Positions 46,838 to 58,470 are shown, counted from the first letter of the stretch. The stretch is DNA of 64,000 nt from Cricetomys ansorgei (GCA_026225945.1 JAMJFZ010000239.1:24701501-24765500), one strand, 5' to 3'. Notes: a model not told the origin generated them from the letters alone. Made by a program: numbers and translations.

Positions 46838-47310
46838 TATCAGTCAGGGTCTCAGCAATAATCAGACGACACATAAACTAGTAATTTGAGATACTATTTA
46901 CAGAGCCATAAACAGGGTTCAGGGCAAGCAACAAATGAAGTGCACTAAAGTGCAGACCTAGCAATAGCTAGAAATTGGTTTCACTTTAAAGCTCAAGCAG
47001 CAAGGAGATAGAGCAATTACTGAAGCCAAAAAGGTAGCATACTGAGTCACTGACCTAGTAAGAGCTTTGGCCTTCAGGAGAGGAAGCCAGTATTCAAACA
47101 TGAATCTACAGGGAGGCAGCTCAGGCACATAGCCAGTGACCTTATCCTCCTCATGCTCACTTGATCTACTGCTTAGTTTCCCATTGGCCAAACACATGTT
47201 AGAAAGAGGCCAGAGAACCATAGGTAATCATTAAAAGTCAAATTCCCAGGATACAGACCAGAGTGAAGAACAGAGGTTTGACTGAAAAGGGAAATAGATC
47301 AACAAGCAGC
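46838..47310 (+). mobile_element. Ancient eutherian MER-class interspersed repeat
   Basis: 'atcagtcagggtctcagcaa', 'agtaatttgagatactattt', 'acagggttcagggcaagcaa', 'gtttcccattggccaaacac' and 'aggccagagaacc' with 'cagagtgaagaacag' follow, in order, a mammalian repeat also common in human DNA ('caggtaatttgagagg..ttacagggtgtgggcagggtta..cctcccattggccgaacccaacc..gccagagggcaag..agagcagggtgg'). I cannot name the family with certainty. The 87-codon minus frame inside is not coding. Confidence 0.55.
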
Positions 47311-47509
47311 TTTTAGCCAACTAGAATACAAATTGGGAATAGGTAGCTATTCCCATGTAGGACTCTTACAAGGGTTTCATATTCCCTAAATGGTTTCATG
47401 TTTAAGTACAAATCATGTACCTTTCCTCTCAAGGCTTCTAAACTACTATTTCACCATATATATGAATGATTTTTAAATTATTACGTAGTTTATTATTTTT
47501 TGTATATTC

Positions 47510-47513
<4 letters not shown>
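47311..47513. other. Unique AT-rich sequence, nothing seen
   Basis: A short spacer between the MER-class repeat and the TG microsatellite; no recognisable content. Confidence 0.5.

Positions 47514-47577
<64 letters not shown>
47514..47577. repeat. (TG)n microsatellite, about 32 uninterrupted units
   Basis: The longest uninterrupted dinucleotide run in the window. It sits at the 3' (tail) side of the antisense SINE that follows, consistent with growth from a SINE tail. Confidence 0.97.
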
Positions 47578-47579
<2 letters not shown>

Positions 47580-47722
47580 CACAGGCATGCACATACCACT
47601 TCATATATATGGAAGTCATAGAAGTGGGCTTTCTCTTTTCTCCATGTGGATATGGATCAAACTCAGTAATTAGGCTCATCTTCTAGATCTTATGTGCACT
47701 GAGCTGTCTCTTCTATCCTCAA
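47578..47722 (-). mobile_element. tRNA-derived SINE (B4-type), antisense
   Basis: 'agcacaggcatgcacatacc', 'gaagtgggctttctcttttc', 'tccatgtggatatggatcaa', 'actcagtaattaggctcatc' and 'gcactgagctgtctcttcta' follow the antisense order of the rodent SINE seen at 36128-36272. Diverged. Confidence 0.65.
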
Positions 47723-48855
47723 ATGAATTATTAACTCTATTCTATCATCCCTTTAAACAACACCTTACTTTTGAAACTATTTTAGTTGTTGAAAGAACTC
47801 CTTAACTAGATTTTGGTGGTTTGACCATTTTAAAATTTATAATCAATAGACTTTTTTTTGTACCCAAATCTTTAACATTGGCTCTTTACAAGGTTTTGAA
47901 GTCTTCCCATGAAATCCAGGATATTGATTTAATAAGGGTAGGACAATAAAATATTCTTGAAAACAGGTTTATTTTAGAAGACACTTTCTATTTCTTTAAA
48001 TTAATGACAGTTGGTTTGATAATTGCCTTTTTGATTTCATATTCTAACTTACAAATGACATGATATATTATCTCTTCAGAACAAAAAGACAGGCAAATTG
48101 CTTCAAAGTATATTGTACCAAATGTTTTGAGGAGAAATTATAATCTAAAAATGTCATTGATTTTCCTTCTGTTCACTTTAAAAAATTAAGTATAGATAGC
48201 GGAGAAGTTAGAAGACATACATAGCACAGAAATGTGTGTTATACACAAGTGCAGTTTTTACAATGGGGTGTAAAAGCATTACGAACTTTACAAAACAACA
48301 GCACCAAAAACTCCTTAACTTTTGGGTATAAATAGCTAATGTGGGGATCACTTCACCTATAAATGAAAGTAAATAAGGTTGTGACTCCAAAATTATATGA
48401 AGTCAGACTCTATCCACTGAAAGAATATAAGGCTATTAACTATAGACACTAGTTCTTCATTGGCAAATGTAAGCAGATTCTGGTGAATTTAAAAGACAGA
48501 AATTTACCTATGTCTTAATTATAGAGAAATTCTATAATTCAGAAAGAAGACAGCTAGACCTCAGAAAAATGACATCTCTGAAACAGTCCCTTGAAGTTAT
48601 GATTGCTGTGACTAGTTGAACCTCAGCAGAAGTCATGGCTGATCACACAATAAATACAGAACGTGAGAGATGTGTTTGTTGTACTGTCCTTGCCAGTTAC
48701 CCAGATGTGTAATGACTGCTGCTTCCTTCGTAGTGAGTTTTCATATTTCTTTTTTTTGCATTATCCACTATATATATATAGAAGATGGATTTTATTGTCA
48801 GGAACAAGTTGTTATATGTATGTTCACTGTGCCAGAAAGATTGGGAAAATAAATA
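47723..48855. other. Unique AT-rich sequence, no gene
   Basis: No recognised repeat or gene apart from a short TA tract at 48770-48780. Confidence 0.5.
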
Positions 48856-49159
48856 CAGCTGACCTTCCACATCCCTGGGCTCTGCTTTTACAGATTCAAC
48901 CGAGCACAGATGAAAATACTTTTTTTAAAAAAATAGTCACGATGTTGAACATGAGAATTCACTTTCTTGTTATTGTTGTCTACAGAGTTCAGTACAAGAA
49001 CTGTTTTACATGGCATTTCTATTGAATTAGATATCATAAGAATCTAACAGAATAAAAATAAATATGTAGATATGTATTGTCCCATTTCATATAATACACT
49101 AGAGGATCTGTGGATTGTTGGATCTGAGATAGTCTGGTAGGTACCACGAGATGACTGGA
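48856..49159 (+). mobile_element. Tigger/pogo-type DNA transposon remnant (TcMar-Tigger MITE)
   Basis: The 5' terminal part 'cagctgaccttccacatccc', with 'tgggctctgc' and 'cagattcaacc', and a 3' part with 'ggatctgtggattgttgga' and 'accacgagatgactg' form degraded terminal inverted repeats. Between them, 'gatgttgaacatgagaattc', 'ttcttgttattgttgtctac' and 'tacatggcatttctattgaa' follow the Tigger internal order. Ancient eutherian insertion without transposase. The 120-codon frame at 48663-49025 overlaps it by chance. Confidence 0.7.
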
Positions 49160-50225
49160 ATCAGATCTTCTGCAACAAGGATATAAATGAGCCTGGAATA
49201 ATAGTGTTTCCCACTGCAAAATCAAGCCAATCACAAAAATAAATCCACTGTGGCTACAAGTACCTGAGATCTTCCAAAATAAACACACAAATTCTCCAAA
49301 TGTATTTTTCTTTCATATATGATTTGCTATCTAATACATACTAGCTAAATATCATATGATATATTTATATAATGCTGTATAATGTTGTATAAGATGAATG
49401 TAACTCACTATATGTGTATGAATCCAAAATATAAATTATTTTCTTATTTAAATGTTGTACTCTTTAAGAATTCTAATTATCTGTCTATTTATTAGACTTT
49501 ACATTACCTTACCTTATTACCTATTACCTTATGTCAGTAATTATATGGAATAGAGATATTTAATAAACTGAGAGGATAGTTATGCAATAGTCTTTTTTAA
49601 TTCATTAAAAATAGGAAAATAGACAGCAAAGCTAAGCATTGGAAATGACTGATTTTTTTTATATTGTTGCTTTTTTCCCTTTATGAAGTGTCATGGTACT
49701 ACTTGAAAAGATGTGATTCATACAAACCAAGAAAATACATTTAATACATACTTTATGCTTATTTCTAGCCTTCAGAAGTAGAAAGTAAATCAAAGTGGGT
49801 GGTAAAATGTTATAGCCTATGGCTAGTTTGTATATATATGATATGGTAAAAACTTTTATCACTATAATTTTATATCAAATTTTCATATGATGTATATGGG
49901 AGTTTGTGACAGTTGCCCCATAGGAAAATGCTACTTTTACATTATTAAGAACAGTGTTGAAGAATCTATGTATTGAAGTACAGAGTGTCTTTCTAATACA
50001 CAAGTATTGAGGCAGGGTATTGGTGAGAATTTGTAGACCTGTCAGATTTCATTATTCATACAAGACAAATCACAATTTTCTATAATGTAGAAATAGAAAC
50101 AGGGTGAAAACATTAGTTCTAAACAGAAAAAAATGTTTTAGGATATTAAAGAAACATGATAACAGTAATATGAATTAAGCAAAAATATCCCGTGTTAAAC
50201 AAAAACTAAAATATTCAACTTTGAA
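49160..50225. other. AT-rich unique sequence, no gene
   Basis: Short local repeats only: 'ataatgctgtataatgttg' near 49372 and TTACC-type units at 49501-49536. No gene. Confidence 0.5.
49501..49536. repeat. Short TTACC/TTATTACC tandem repeat
   Basis: 'attaccttaccttattac' is followed by 'ctattaccttatg': five imperfect units in about 35 bases. Confidence 0.7.
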
Positions 50226-50402
50226 ATAGGCTTACTGTGACATACCTATAAGCCTATCACTTAGTAGGTTGAGAAAGAAAGATGACTAGGTTCAAGCAGA
50301 GACTGACTATAGACTGAGCTAGGGTCAAGAAGTACTACATAGTGAGTTCTGATTCAACCTGGATTCTTACTTAATGAGACCCTGTCTCAAGATAACAACA
50401 AA
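50226..50402 (+). mobile_element. Old B1/PB1-like SINE
   Basis: 'cctataagcctatcacttag', 'taggttgagaaagaaagatg', 'gtactacatagtgagttctg' and 'aatgagaccctgtctcaag' follow PB1/B1 order, with a CAA-rich tail. Very diverged. Confidence 0.6.
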
Positions 50403-52065
50403 ATTCACCTTTGATAGAACACAGAAAGGCTACTTTCAGTGCCCAAACTGAAGATTTTTATGCAAGTACAAAGGTAACGAAGAAAATATTTCAACTTCCT
50501 TATATGTAGGTGTTAGTATTTGACATTTTTTGACATCTTACATTCTCTGTACAAGAAACATACTTTTTTTTTCAGATTCAAAGACAGCTGTGTGGGTGTT
50601 TTCACATTATACTATCCAATATTCAGCAATCTGTAGCAATTAAATGAATTTATAATGGTTAAAGAATATTATGAGAACATCCTCCTGTATTAATATAATC
50701 TACATAGAAATATAATGTGACAATTTCATGGAACTCTTAATTTGTATATAGAATTCATTTAATGATGCATTAATTATCTATTCATTTAATGAACAAACAT
50801 GGAGAACTTATGGTATAGTAGAGAATGTGAGTGCAAACAATGGGTGCAATACTCTATCTGATTTAAGGAATAAAGAGTTTATTTGACAATAATTACCTTC
50901 CACTATTAAGTCATTTGAGAGTGGAAAGAAGACCACAAAGTAGACCAGAGCACAGAGTTCCTAGTATCAGTCGCTAGTGAGACTTACTTTGTTAATGTCC
51001 ATAGTTGAACACGTTCATACTGTTATTGATGTAACATTTTAAGGACTTGACTTCGATTCAAATTATAATGACAACGCCTAGACAGCCAGTAATTACAATG
51101 ACAAATTGGCTATGTATATACTTATTTCTTAACATAGGCATCTATAAGTACAGTTTTAGATCATGAAACATTTGTAATTAGCTGTTGTTCCAGATTCAGG
51201 ATAACACTAGGTTGCAGAGTAAAGAATTTCATTCAGGTGAAACTGATATACAGAGTTAGATTGAGAGGGAGAATGTTATTCATGTAAATCTTTAGAAAAC
51301 AGACTTTTAGGCTAAATAGCAAAGTCAAGTTTAAAAGAAGAGCAAACATGAAAAAGTATGGCTTGATGGAAAAAAAAAAAAAAAACCAAAAAGATCTGTG
51401 TGAATTTTGCTTCCCTTTAGTGATTCTCTACTCATATGTGAAAACTATTAGTGATACTCACCTGCCCATCACTTCTACCTTTCACTCCATACCCAGAAGT
51501 AAGCACTCGATTGAAACTATCTCCCAGAATTCAGGTAATAATACTTCTTGTCATGTATTTAAAGAAGGTGGACCAATGGCACAGGCCTTATTCTTCTGTG
51601 TCTTTCTATCACCTTTAATTAAGAGATACAAAGAAAAGGAACCAAACGAGTAGAAAAAATATAAAACCACGTAGTAAGTATTCAATGTCAATATTATTCT
51701 CTACCCATTTACAACTATTTCTAATTTCAACATTTAAACATGGAGGAGAGCTATTTCACAGCTGCTTCTATGGTAATCGAACAATCAATTGCTGTGGCAT
51801 TCTTCACTGCAGAGGTCATCTGAGGGGCTGATAATTGGACCTGAAAAGTAATCAATTTGAAATGTAGCAACTTAAGAATATAAGGATTCATTTTGACTTC
51901 ATGGTCTAAGAGTATTGGTCCAACATAAAAGGTCAGGCATGGTGGCAAGAGTAAGAGGTACCTTGTCACATGTGGGTGCAGAAAAATAGAAGTCAGAGAT
52001 AATGGTGATGGTGTTTTTCTATTTTATTCATTTTGGAAACCTGACTCACATGGAATGTTGCTGCC
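50403..52065. other. AT-rich unique sequence, no gene
   Basis: An A run lies at 51369-51384. The 101-codon frame at 51348-51653 starts inside that A run (a Lys-rich start) and has no recognisable domain. Nothing else is supported. Confidence 0.5.
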
Positions 52066-52163
52066 CATGTCCGGGGTGGTTCTTCCCTCCTTAGTCAACC
52101 TCAGTAGAATTCCTTGATGATTTTAAATCAAATAAATTTGACTGCCAAGATTAAATTTCACAA
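52066..52163 (-). mobile_element. 5'-end fragment of rodent hAT-like repeat, antisense
   Basis: 'ggtggttcttccctccttag', 'tgatgattttaaatc' and 'tttgactgccaagattaa' match the 5' end, in antisense, of the same family as 52951-53345 ('gtaggtcttccctcagcaa...gtgattttaattcc...caagttcacaactgagattaa'). Confidence 0.6.
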
Positions 52164-52950
52164 GGACATGCCTTGTCAACTTGACACCCAAACGTTGTTT
52201 AAAAACAGTAACATTGGATGCTGAGCAAAACCAACAGTACAAGGTTATCTCATAATGCAAATTACACTAGGTCCTTCTCCAATATTCCCTTAGCCTCACC
52301 ATGTCGAACATGGTTCAAAAGGTCAAAGTCACTTCTGAATTCAAAGCAATCTCCTAATTGTTAGAGTCAATAAATTCAAGGAAAAGTTATGCATTTCTAA
52401 TATTCCAGGAAGCAGAATAAGTACTATCATTCAAAAGAGGAAAGGAAAAAAGGAGAGATTGGACCAAACAAAGGCTTACACTTAATAGAGAAAACATCAA
52501 ATAATGCATATTTATGTCTGACATCTAGAATTCTTTAGTTCTATAGAACCCATGCCTATCTACTTCTATTAATTACAGTGCACATAGCTCTGTTGACCCA
52601 GGGTTTTTTTTTTTTTTTCCCATGACTGCTACTTCCTTAGGAATTTTTTATTGGACATTTCCTATATCCTATGGTATCCTTTTAAAACCAGGCTTTATTC
52701 TAATAGATTCATGTGATTTCTTCTCATGGTTCCTTGCAAGGACTCTAACCCTGATATGTGTTGCATGGCCTCAGCAGTCATACATGCTTTCAATACGCCA
52801 TAACTCGTGCACTTCACAATTCTTCAAAATCAGCATCATGTAGATCTCTCTGCCAAATTCTGCTGTGTGTTTTAGATGGAGTGTGGCCCTTCTACCAAAA
52901 TTTTAATGACCTCTGTACATGTTGGCATCTGAACTATGTCAATTTTATTA
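52164..52950. repeat. Unplaced block between two hAT-like copies, probable repeat
   Basis: It begins near 'tgtcaacttgacaccc' (52174-52189), the terminal motif of the rodent hAT-like families, and fills the gap between two antisense copies of one such family. It has a T run (52603-52618) and two frames of 73 and 65 codons (52622-52843, 52758-52955). I suspect a longer internal part of a related repeat or a nested element, but I cannot name it. Confidence 0.4.
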
Positions 52951-53345
52951 GTTAATTTTTCATCACTGTGAAAAAGTTCCTAACAAAAGCAATTTAAGCA
53001 AAGTAAGATGTTTGTGTTCATTGTTTGAATGGAAAGAGCTATTCACAGAATGACTCTTCGTTATCACAGAAATGGTATGAAGCAAATGGGTACATTACAT
53101 CACCATCAGGATGCAGAGTGAGAGATGAAAGCTGGTAAACATCTGGCTTTCTTTTTCTTCTTATACTATTTTTTTTCTGTCCAGGATCAACAGCCATGAG
53201 ATAGTGCCACCTACATTCAGGGTAGGTCTTCCCTCAGCAATTGAACCTCTTTGGAAGCACTTGTCTAATTACAACCAGAGTGCCATCTCCTAAGTGATTT
53301 TAATTCCAGTCAGTCAAGTTCACAACTGAGATTAACCACTACATA
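52951..53345 (-). mobile_element. Rodent hAT-like DNA repeat, near full length, antisense
   Basis: 'ttcatcactgtgaaaaagtt', 'cctaacaaaagcaatttaag', 'gtccaggatcaacagcc', 'gtgccacctacattcaggg', 'taggtcttccctcagcaat', 'gccatctcctaagtgatttt' and 'gtcaagttcacaactgaga' with 'taaccactac' is a complete antisense copy of a common rodent repeat related to those at 16087, 21797 and 58069. Noncoding. Confidence 0.75.
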
Positions 53346-55006
53346 CTACTAGGATTCAAAAACATTTAGACAAATGAGTAAGTCTATATTGCTTCTGCCT
53401 TTAGGAGGAACATCTTGTAAATAGTTATTTTAAAAGATGTCAGAAGTGATTTACCTATGTGGGTACAAGACTTAGAACTCCTCCACCTTTGACCCATGCT
53501 TTTCCAGTATGCAGCAATTACATCTGGTTGTGTATATTTAATGCATTAGATATTCCTCACACAGGGCACCAAAGTGCATCAATTGAAATGCATTAATAAT
53601 AAACTTAGATGGCAAATAATGAACTAAGGAAAGAAATCAGAGCACTTACTGTTGTCCTTTAGCCAAAAATGAGCCAATGTGATTCTCTACTTCACTCTCC
53701 CTGTGTCTCCCATTGGCCATTACCATCTATTGTTTGAGACTGAATCTGTGCCTGCCTGAATGCTGTCTTATTGGTCTCCCTCTGTGAATGTCTGAATATT
53801 CCCAGCCAAGAAGATTTCTTCCACACCTTTCACTGAACAGCACAGAAAGAATTACACAGGGAAGGAGTGAGGGACAATTTACAAAATCTTTAACAGAGTT
53901 TTACAAGGGAATAAGTCACTGACTCTGACTGATCTCAACTGACCCACATAACAAAGAGTGCTACAAATGTCATTTATCAAACAAAATATGAATGCTACTC
54001 TTAGTATTCATGATGGATATTAATTTCATAAGAATGCTTTCAATCGACAATTTGCTGTTTTTCACAACCGATTATCATAACACAGAAAGAAAGAAGCACA
54101 CATGCATGTTGGGACAGGGGCATGAAAGACCATGTAATTTAAGATTAAGATTAAACCTCTGCATTTGTTTAGGTTGTAAATGTTGATTACATGGGAAATC
54201 CAAGACGAGTAATGTTGGCGGCTATACTTTTTCTCTTTAAGCAGGTTAAACAAACAGGCTGAATACATGGTAGGATACATTTTTAAGCTATTTCAGCCTG
54301 TATTTTTAACTCTGGGTGTGGGGCCCAGCAAAAATGCCACTCTCTTAGAGTGCAGGAGGTATTTTCATAGTATTGCTCTGCCAGAATTGGTAAAAATAGA
54401 TGTAGATAATTTATCTTGGTTTATATACTGTACACCAAACAGTTTTTACATTCAGGTGCAGTCACAGGAATACCACAGGAGTTGGTTTCTGTCCTCTACC
54501 ACGTGCATCTGGGATGTCAAGCTTGTCAGCACACATCCTATCCAACCATCTTCTCAGTCTGTTAATAAAATTTCAATAATTAGTAAAATGAAGTGGTAGT
54601 ATTGTAGTAAAATAATAATCCAGACTTGACTGTGTTTATATAGGACAAGTATTTTACTAAAAGTAATTTGTATTTTAGTTTACTTACTCTTAACAAATTT
54701 TCTCTGAAATGTTACAAAGGAGTAAACATATATGGGGAAAAAAACTTAAGAAATTATTTATTAGGTAGTCTATTTATGTTTGTAATAGCTTTAGAAATCA
54801 TAGATACTTATTTTTGTATTTTACCACAGTATCTATAAACTGTGATAAGCATAATGGAAAACTATACCCTTATTAAGTGAAATAAAGTAAGAAATTAGAC
54901 GGACACTATGGAAGAATTAATAGATACTTGTTCATTAAGTATAGTTGTGGTATTCATTTTGAAGTTACATGTTTTTCTTTCTTTACTGTTAAAAATTTTT
55001 TTGTTT
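53346..55006. other. Unique sequence, no gene
   Basis: The 110-codon plus frame at 54267-54599 and the 72-codon minus frame at 54062-54280 show no recognisable domain. 53660-53870 is slightly GC-richer, with 'cccattggcc', but was not recognised. Confidence 0.5.
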
Positions 55007-55092
55007 TAATGTTTTGAGACAGAGTTCCATTATATGGCCCTGTCTGGCCTTAAACTTGTGATCATCTTACTGTTAATCTGCTGAAACCAATA
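55007..55092 (-). mobile_element. PB1/B1-type fragment, antisense
   Basis: 'ttttgagacagagttccatt', 'atatggccctgtctggcctt' and 'aaacttgtgatcatctt' follow the antisense monomer ('tttgagacagggtttcattatgtagccctggctggcctcaaactc'). The 5' half is missing. Confidence 0.55.
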
Positions 55093-55229
55093 ATAACTCA
55101 TAATTAAGAAAGTAGGCTTGTTTCTCTTCTAAACGAGTCTGTCTGCTTAATCAATTCCTACAGCTGCAGTGTTTGGAATAGAAATTTCTCATATAAACCT
55201 GGGCAAGATCAGTGAAAAATGGAACTTGT

Positions 55230-55367
55230 GCTGGGTGGTGGTACATACTTTTAATCCCAGTACTCAGAGACAGAGGCAGGCAGATCTCTGGGAGTCTGAG
55301 GCCAGCCTAGTCTACTTAATGAGTTCCAGGACAGTCAGAGTTACAACAAAGAGACCCTGTCTCGAAC
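55230..55367 (+). mobile_element. B1 SINE, near full length
   Basis: 'tgctgggtggtggtacatac', 'ttttaatcccagtactcaga', 'gacagaggcaggcagatctc', 'gaggccagcctagtctactt', 'gagttccaggacagtcagag' and 'gagaccctgtctcg'. All segments are present; the tail is CA-rich instead of A-rich. Confidence 0.93.
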
Positions 55368-56724
55368 CTTCCCACCACATACACACACAATGAATGAAAC
55401 TCGTATGAAATCTGCAAAGAAGAGGTAGGAGCAGCCAGTACTTCCAGTCAATAATATTAAACAGTGAGAGCCTTTGTTGTCCTCTGCTCAGCAGCAGGGC
55501 TTCCTGATGACTGATTCTTCTCACCTATACCCCACCATAGCACTTAGCTCAAGAGGACGTGTACTTACAGGCAAGAAAGTCGAGGGACACTTGATCCTTG
55601 ATCCAGCAGCATGGCTGCTCTGGGAAAGAATCACTTTCAAGGGCCTGTGTGATAGATACTTGGCAGCACGGCTGCTCTAGGGTAGGAAGAATGTTAGTCA
55701 GGATAATCTGTCCTCTGTGTTAATGCTAAATGGAAGGGAATTCTGTGGTTCCTCCCCAGGGACTAACATGGAGATATGAGGAATACTCATGTCTTCAGTC
55801 TGACCTTCATCTAGTGGCAGCAAGGTTGACTAGCCTGGCATTTGGGAAGTGAATTATAGGATTCTCTTCATTAATGCAAAATAAGACTTTGTATCTAAAG
55901 GCACCATAGCACATGCCTTGAAGTAAGCAAACTCAGAAGGCAATATAGCACATACCTTTAAACCCAACGTAGGACAAGTCTCAGGGCCAAGTCTCTCTTA
56001 AAGGTAAATGATGTAATAATCATTACTAATATGGCTTATATTTCTATACATTCCTTATTTTTAAATATTTAATATAATATGCACTTGACTCACAACACAA
56101 AATTTCCTTCAATTTATAATATTTTCTTTTCCAATTAAACATAAATATCAGTAAAAGAAGGTTGTAGATTAGCAATCATTCTTCTTCACATAGCATGAAC
56201 TAAAATAGGTATTCATTTGCACATATAAGATGAAATTTTACAGTCTCAGCCTTGCATCAATGGGTAGCTAGGTCTGCTAATGTATATTTCATATGATATT
56301 GACGTTGCTTTCATGAAGGTGATTCCATTTCACATTTTCTCTAGGACATATCCATTATATTGTTTATAATTCTACAGAGATAAGCACCTGATTATAAGAC
56401 CCACAAATGAGAGGTTTGAGATAATTAAGCACAAAAGAGTACACAGAAGAAATAATAAACCTTAAGATGCATGGAATTGTCAAAAATACAGACTTAAGCT
56501 TAGTTGTACTATTTTCAGGAAAAATGAATGACACTCATATTTTTACAAGACATTCATTTGGACTGAGATTTTTAATATTCATGCCCTTGATGAGTCTTGA
56601 CCCCATTTAATTTTCAGGCAAATAATTTAATACTTTGAACCTGTAAAATTTGTGTTGAAGGAAGAAGAGTCAATGTTGATCAAAATTAATTTAGGGTAGA
56701 GTATGTACCTCTACCTGAGGGTTC
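55368..56724. other. Unique sequence, no gene
   Basis: A short local duplication is at 55606-55691. A very degraded B1-like scrap may be present near 55900-55990. No gene recognised. Confidence 0.45.
55606..55691. repeat. Two-copy direct repeat, each copy a small hairpin
   Basis: 'gcagcatggctgctctggg' (55606-55624) and 'gcagcacggctgctctagg' (55663-55681) are 57 bases apart and both continue into a related purine-rich tail. Each contains GCAGC-NNN-GCTGC, a 5-6 bp stem with a 3-nt loop. Confidence 0.8.
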
Positions 56725-56815
56725 ACTGAGGTAGCCCAGTAATGAGACACTTGCTAGTGTGCATAGGGGCCGAATCTGAGTCACAGTGATACAGCATCAG
56801 CAAATGTATTGATTA
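56725..56815 (+). mobile_element. tRNA-derived SINE fragment (ID/B2-like head)
   Basis: 'gaggtagcccagtaatgaga', 'cacttgctagtgtgcatagg' and 'ggccgaatctgagtcacag' resemble the head of ID/B2-type SINEs ('gatggctcagtg..gagcacttgcta..aggcctgggttcaattccc'). It ends at 'gatacagcatcagcaaa'. Confidence 0.5.
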
Positions 56816-56916
56816 ATATCAAAACGAAGAAAAATAACTTATTACATTTTCTAAAAAATTTCCCATTATTATGAACCTACAAAGATTGCCTTTCATTTTA
56901 AGTTTTTGTAAGGGTA

Positions 56917-57201
56917 TGTGTGTATGTTTACACATTCACATGTGTCTGTTCATGTACTTGCTTATGCCCGTATCTGTGGAAGCCAGATGAGGACTTCAGG
57001 TGTCTTCCAATATCGTTTTTTTACCATATGTTTTGAGTCAGAGCCTCTCATTGAGCAGGGAGCTCAGAGAATCTTCCCTGTTTGACTCCATCACCAGCTT
57101 AAGGGTTATAGATGTGCACCACCAGGCATGATTTTAAATGGGGATCAGAGATGGGAACTTACACAGAAGAAACTTAATTGCTTGAGCCATCTTCCAAGTT
57201 C
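56917..57201 (-). mobile_element. B4 SINE (ID/B1 composite), antisense
   Basis: A GT/CATG-rich start (56917-56970) leads into 'gtggaagccagatgaggact', 'tcaggtgtcttccaata', 'gtcagagcctctcattgagc', 'agggagctcagagaatc', 'gtgcaccaccaggcatgatt' and 'ttgcttgagccatcttcc'. This is the full antisense B4 order. Confidence 0.75.
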
Positions 57202-58068
57202 TTGATTCTAAATATTTTGATATATGTGATAACTATATATGTATATTTTTAAGTAACTTTCACTAAAATATTGCAGATTCATGCACTTTTCTCTGAAAAA
57301 GGAGTTTCTAGTTACTTTAATTACTATTTTTTTCACACTTAGATAAAAGTTGAGTCTTTTATTACACACAAAACCTCCTTTAGCTTTTTTACTAGGACAA
57401 AAACAGCAAGGACAAAATGCTCATATATAGCCAACTCAAATTAAAGGTAATTGATGTTTTGATACTGGTGTCTTTGCAGTCCCTAACACTTATTAAATCC
57501 CTGTTGCAATGTCCTATATATGGAATTAATAGCAATAAGCCAGGGAACTGGGCCATTTGAATGTCTTTTGCCAAGTTTCAGATAATCAGGTCATAAAGAG
57601 ATGATCGATGCATGTTCCCAATTGATAAACCTGTAACAGCCGTGAACCTTAACTCTAAGAATAAAGTGACTTCACCTTTATTTATTTTGCCATTAGAATG
57701 AATTATTTCTTTAAGATTGCCTTTTGAAACTAGACCTTGAAATAAAATCTGACTGATTTATATTTCTAGCCCTTTTAAATTTAGCTTCAGTAGGTAAGCA
57801 AGTTAAATGAACATCATTTAATTCACCTTTGTAAGCAACTAATAATTCCTACTTCAAATAATTTTGTAGCAATATATTTAAAACCCTTTTATGTACATGA
57901 ATTCAATATATATTAGTGATCTCCTTGTAATGTAATGTAAGTATAGTAATTTATAAATATGAATAATAACATAAATGTGAAATGTTACCAACTTCTGTGG
58001 CTTACAGAAAACTGGGCTGAGGCCATATTCAGATAAGAGAACCTAAAACCATATGTTACTGCACATAT
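57202..58068. other. AT-rich unique sequence, no gene
   Basis: No recognised repeat or coding region. Confidence 0.5.
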
Positions 58069-58470
58069 GTGTGCTGGTTAGTTTCTGCCAACTTGACACA
58101 AACTAGGGCTATCTTGGAAGATAGAAAAAAAACCTCAATTTAAAAAGTGTCTTCATGAGATTGGCCTGCAGACAAATCTATATGGCACTTTCGTGATTGT
58201 AGGGATTGATCTGGGATGTCCAGCCCAAGGTAGGCCTTGTCAGTCTGGCTCATTTTGTCCTGGGAGGTATAGGAAAGGTAGCTGAGTCTGAACCTGAGGA
58301 ACAGATCTCCCCATAGCCTCTGTCTCAGTTTCTACCTCCAGATTCCTGTCCTGATTGAGTTCCTGCATAGGCTTCCATTGGTAATGGTTCTAAAATGTAA
58401 GATGAGATAACTCTTTTCACACAAATTGTTTTTGTCATGTGGTTTGTCATAGGAATATGAAGCAAGCTAA
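58069..58470 (+). mobile_element. Rodent hAT-like DNA repeat, near full length
   Basis: It starts 'gtgctggttagtttctgcc' with 'aacttgacacaaactaggg' and passes 'gattggcctgcagacaa', 'ttgatctgggatgtccagcc', 'ctctgtctcagtttctacct' and 'tcctgtcctgattgagttc'. It ends 'tttgtcatgtggtttgtcat' with 'aggaatatgaagcaagcta'. The family is that of 16087-16440, but this copy keeps both ends. Confidence 0.75.

Noticed and set aside
48663..49025. 120-codon plus-strand frame
   Set aside because: The second half is Tigger transposon remnant and the first half is AT-rich unique DNA; there is no transposase signature.
54267..54599. 110-codon plus-strand frame
   Set aside because: No recognisable domain and no supporting signals; a frame of this size is expected by chance in 64 kb over six frames.
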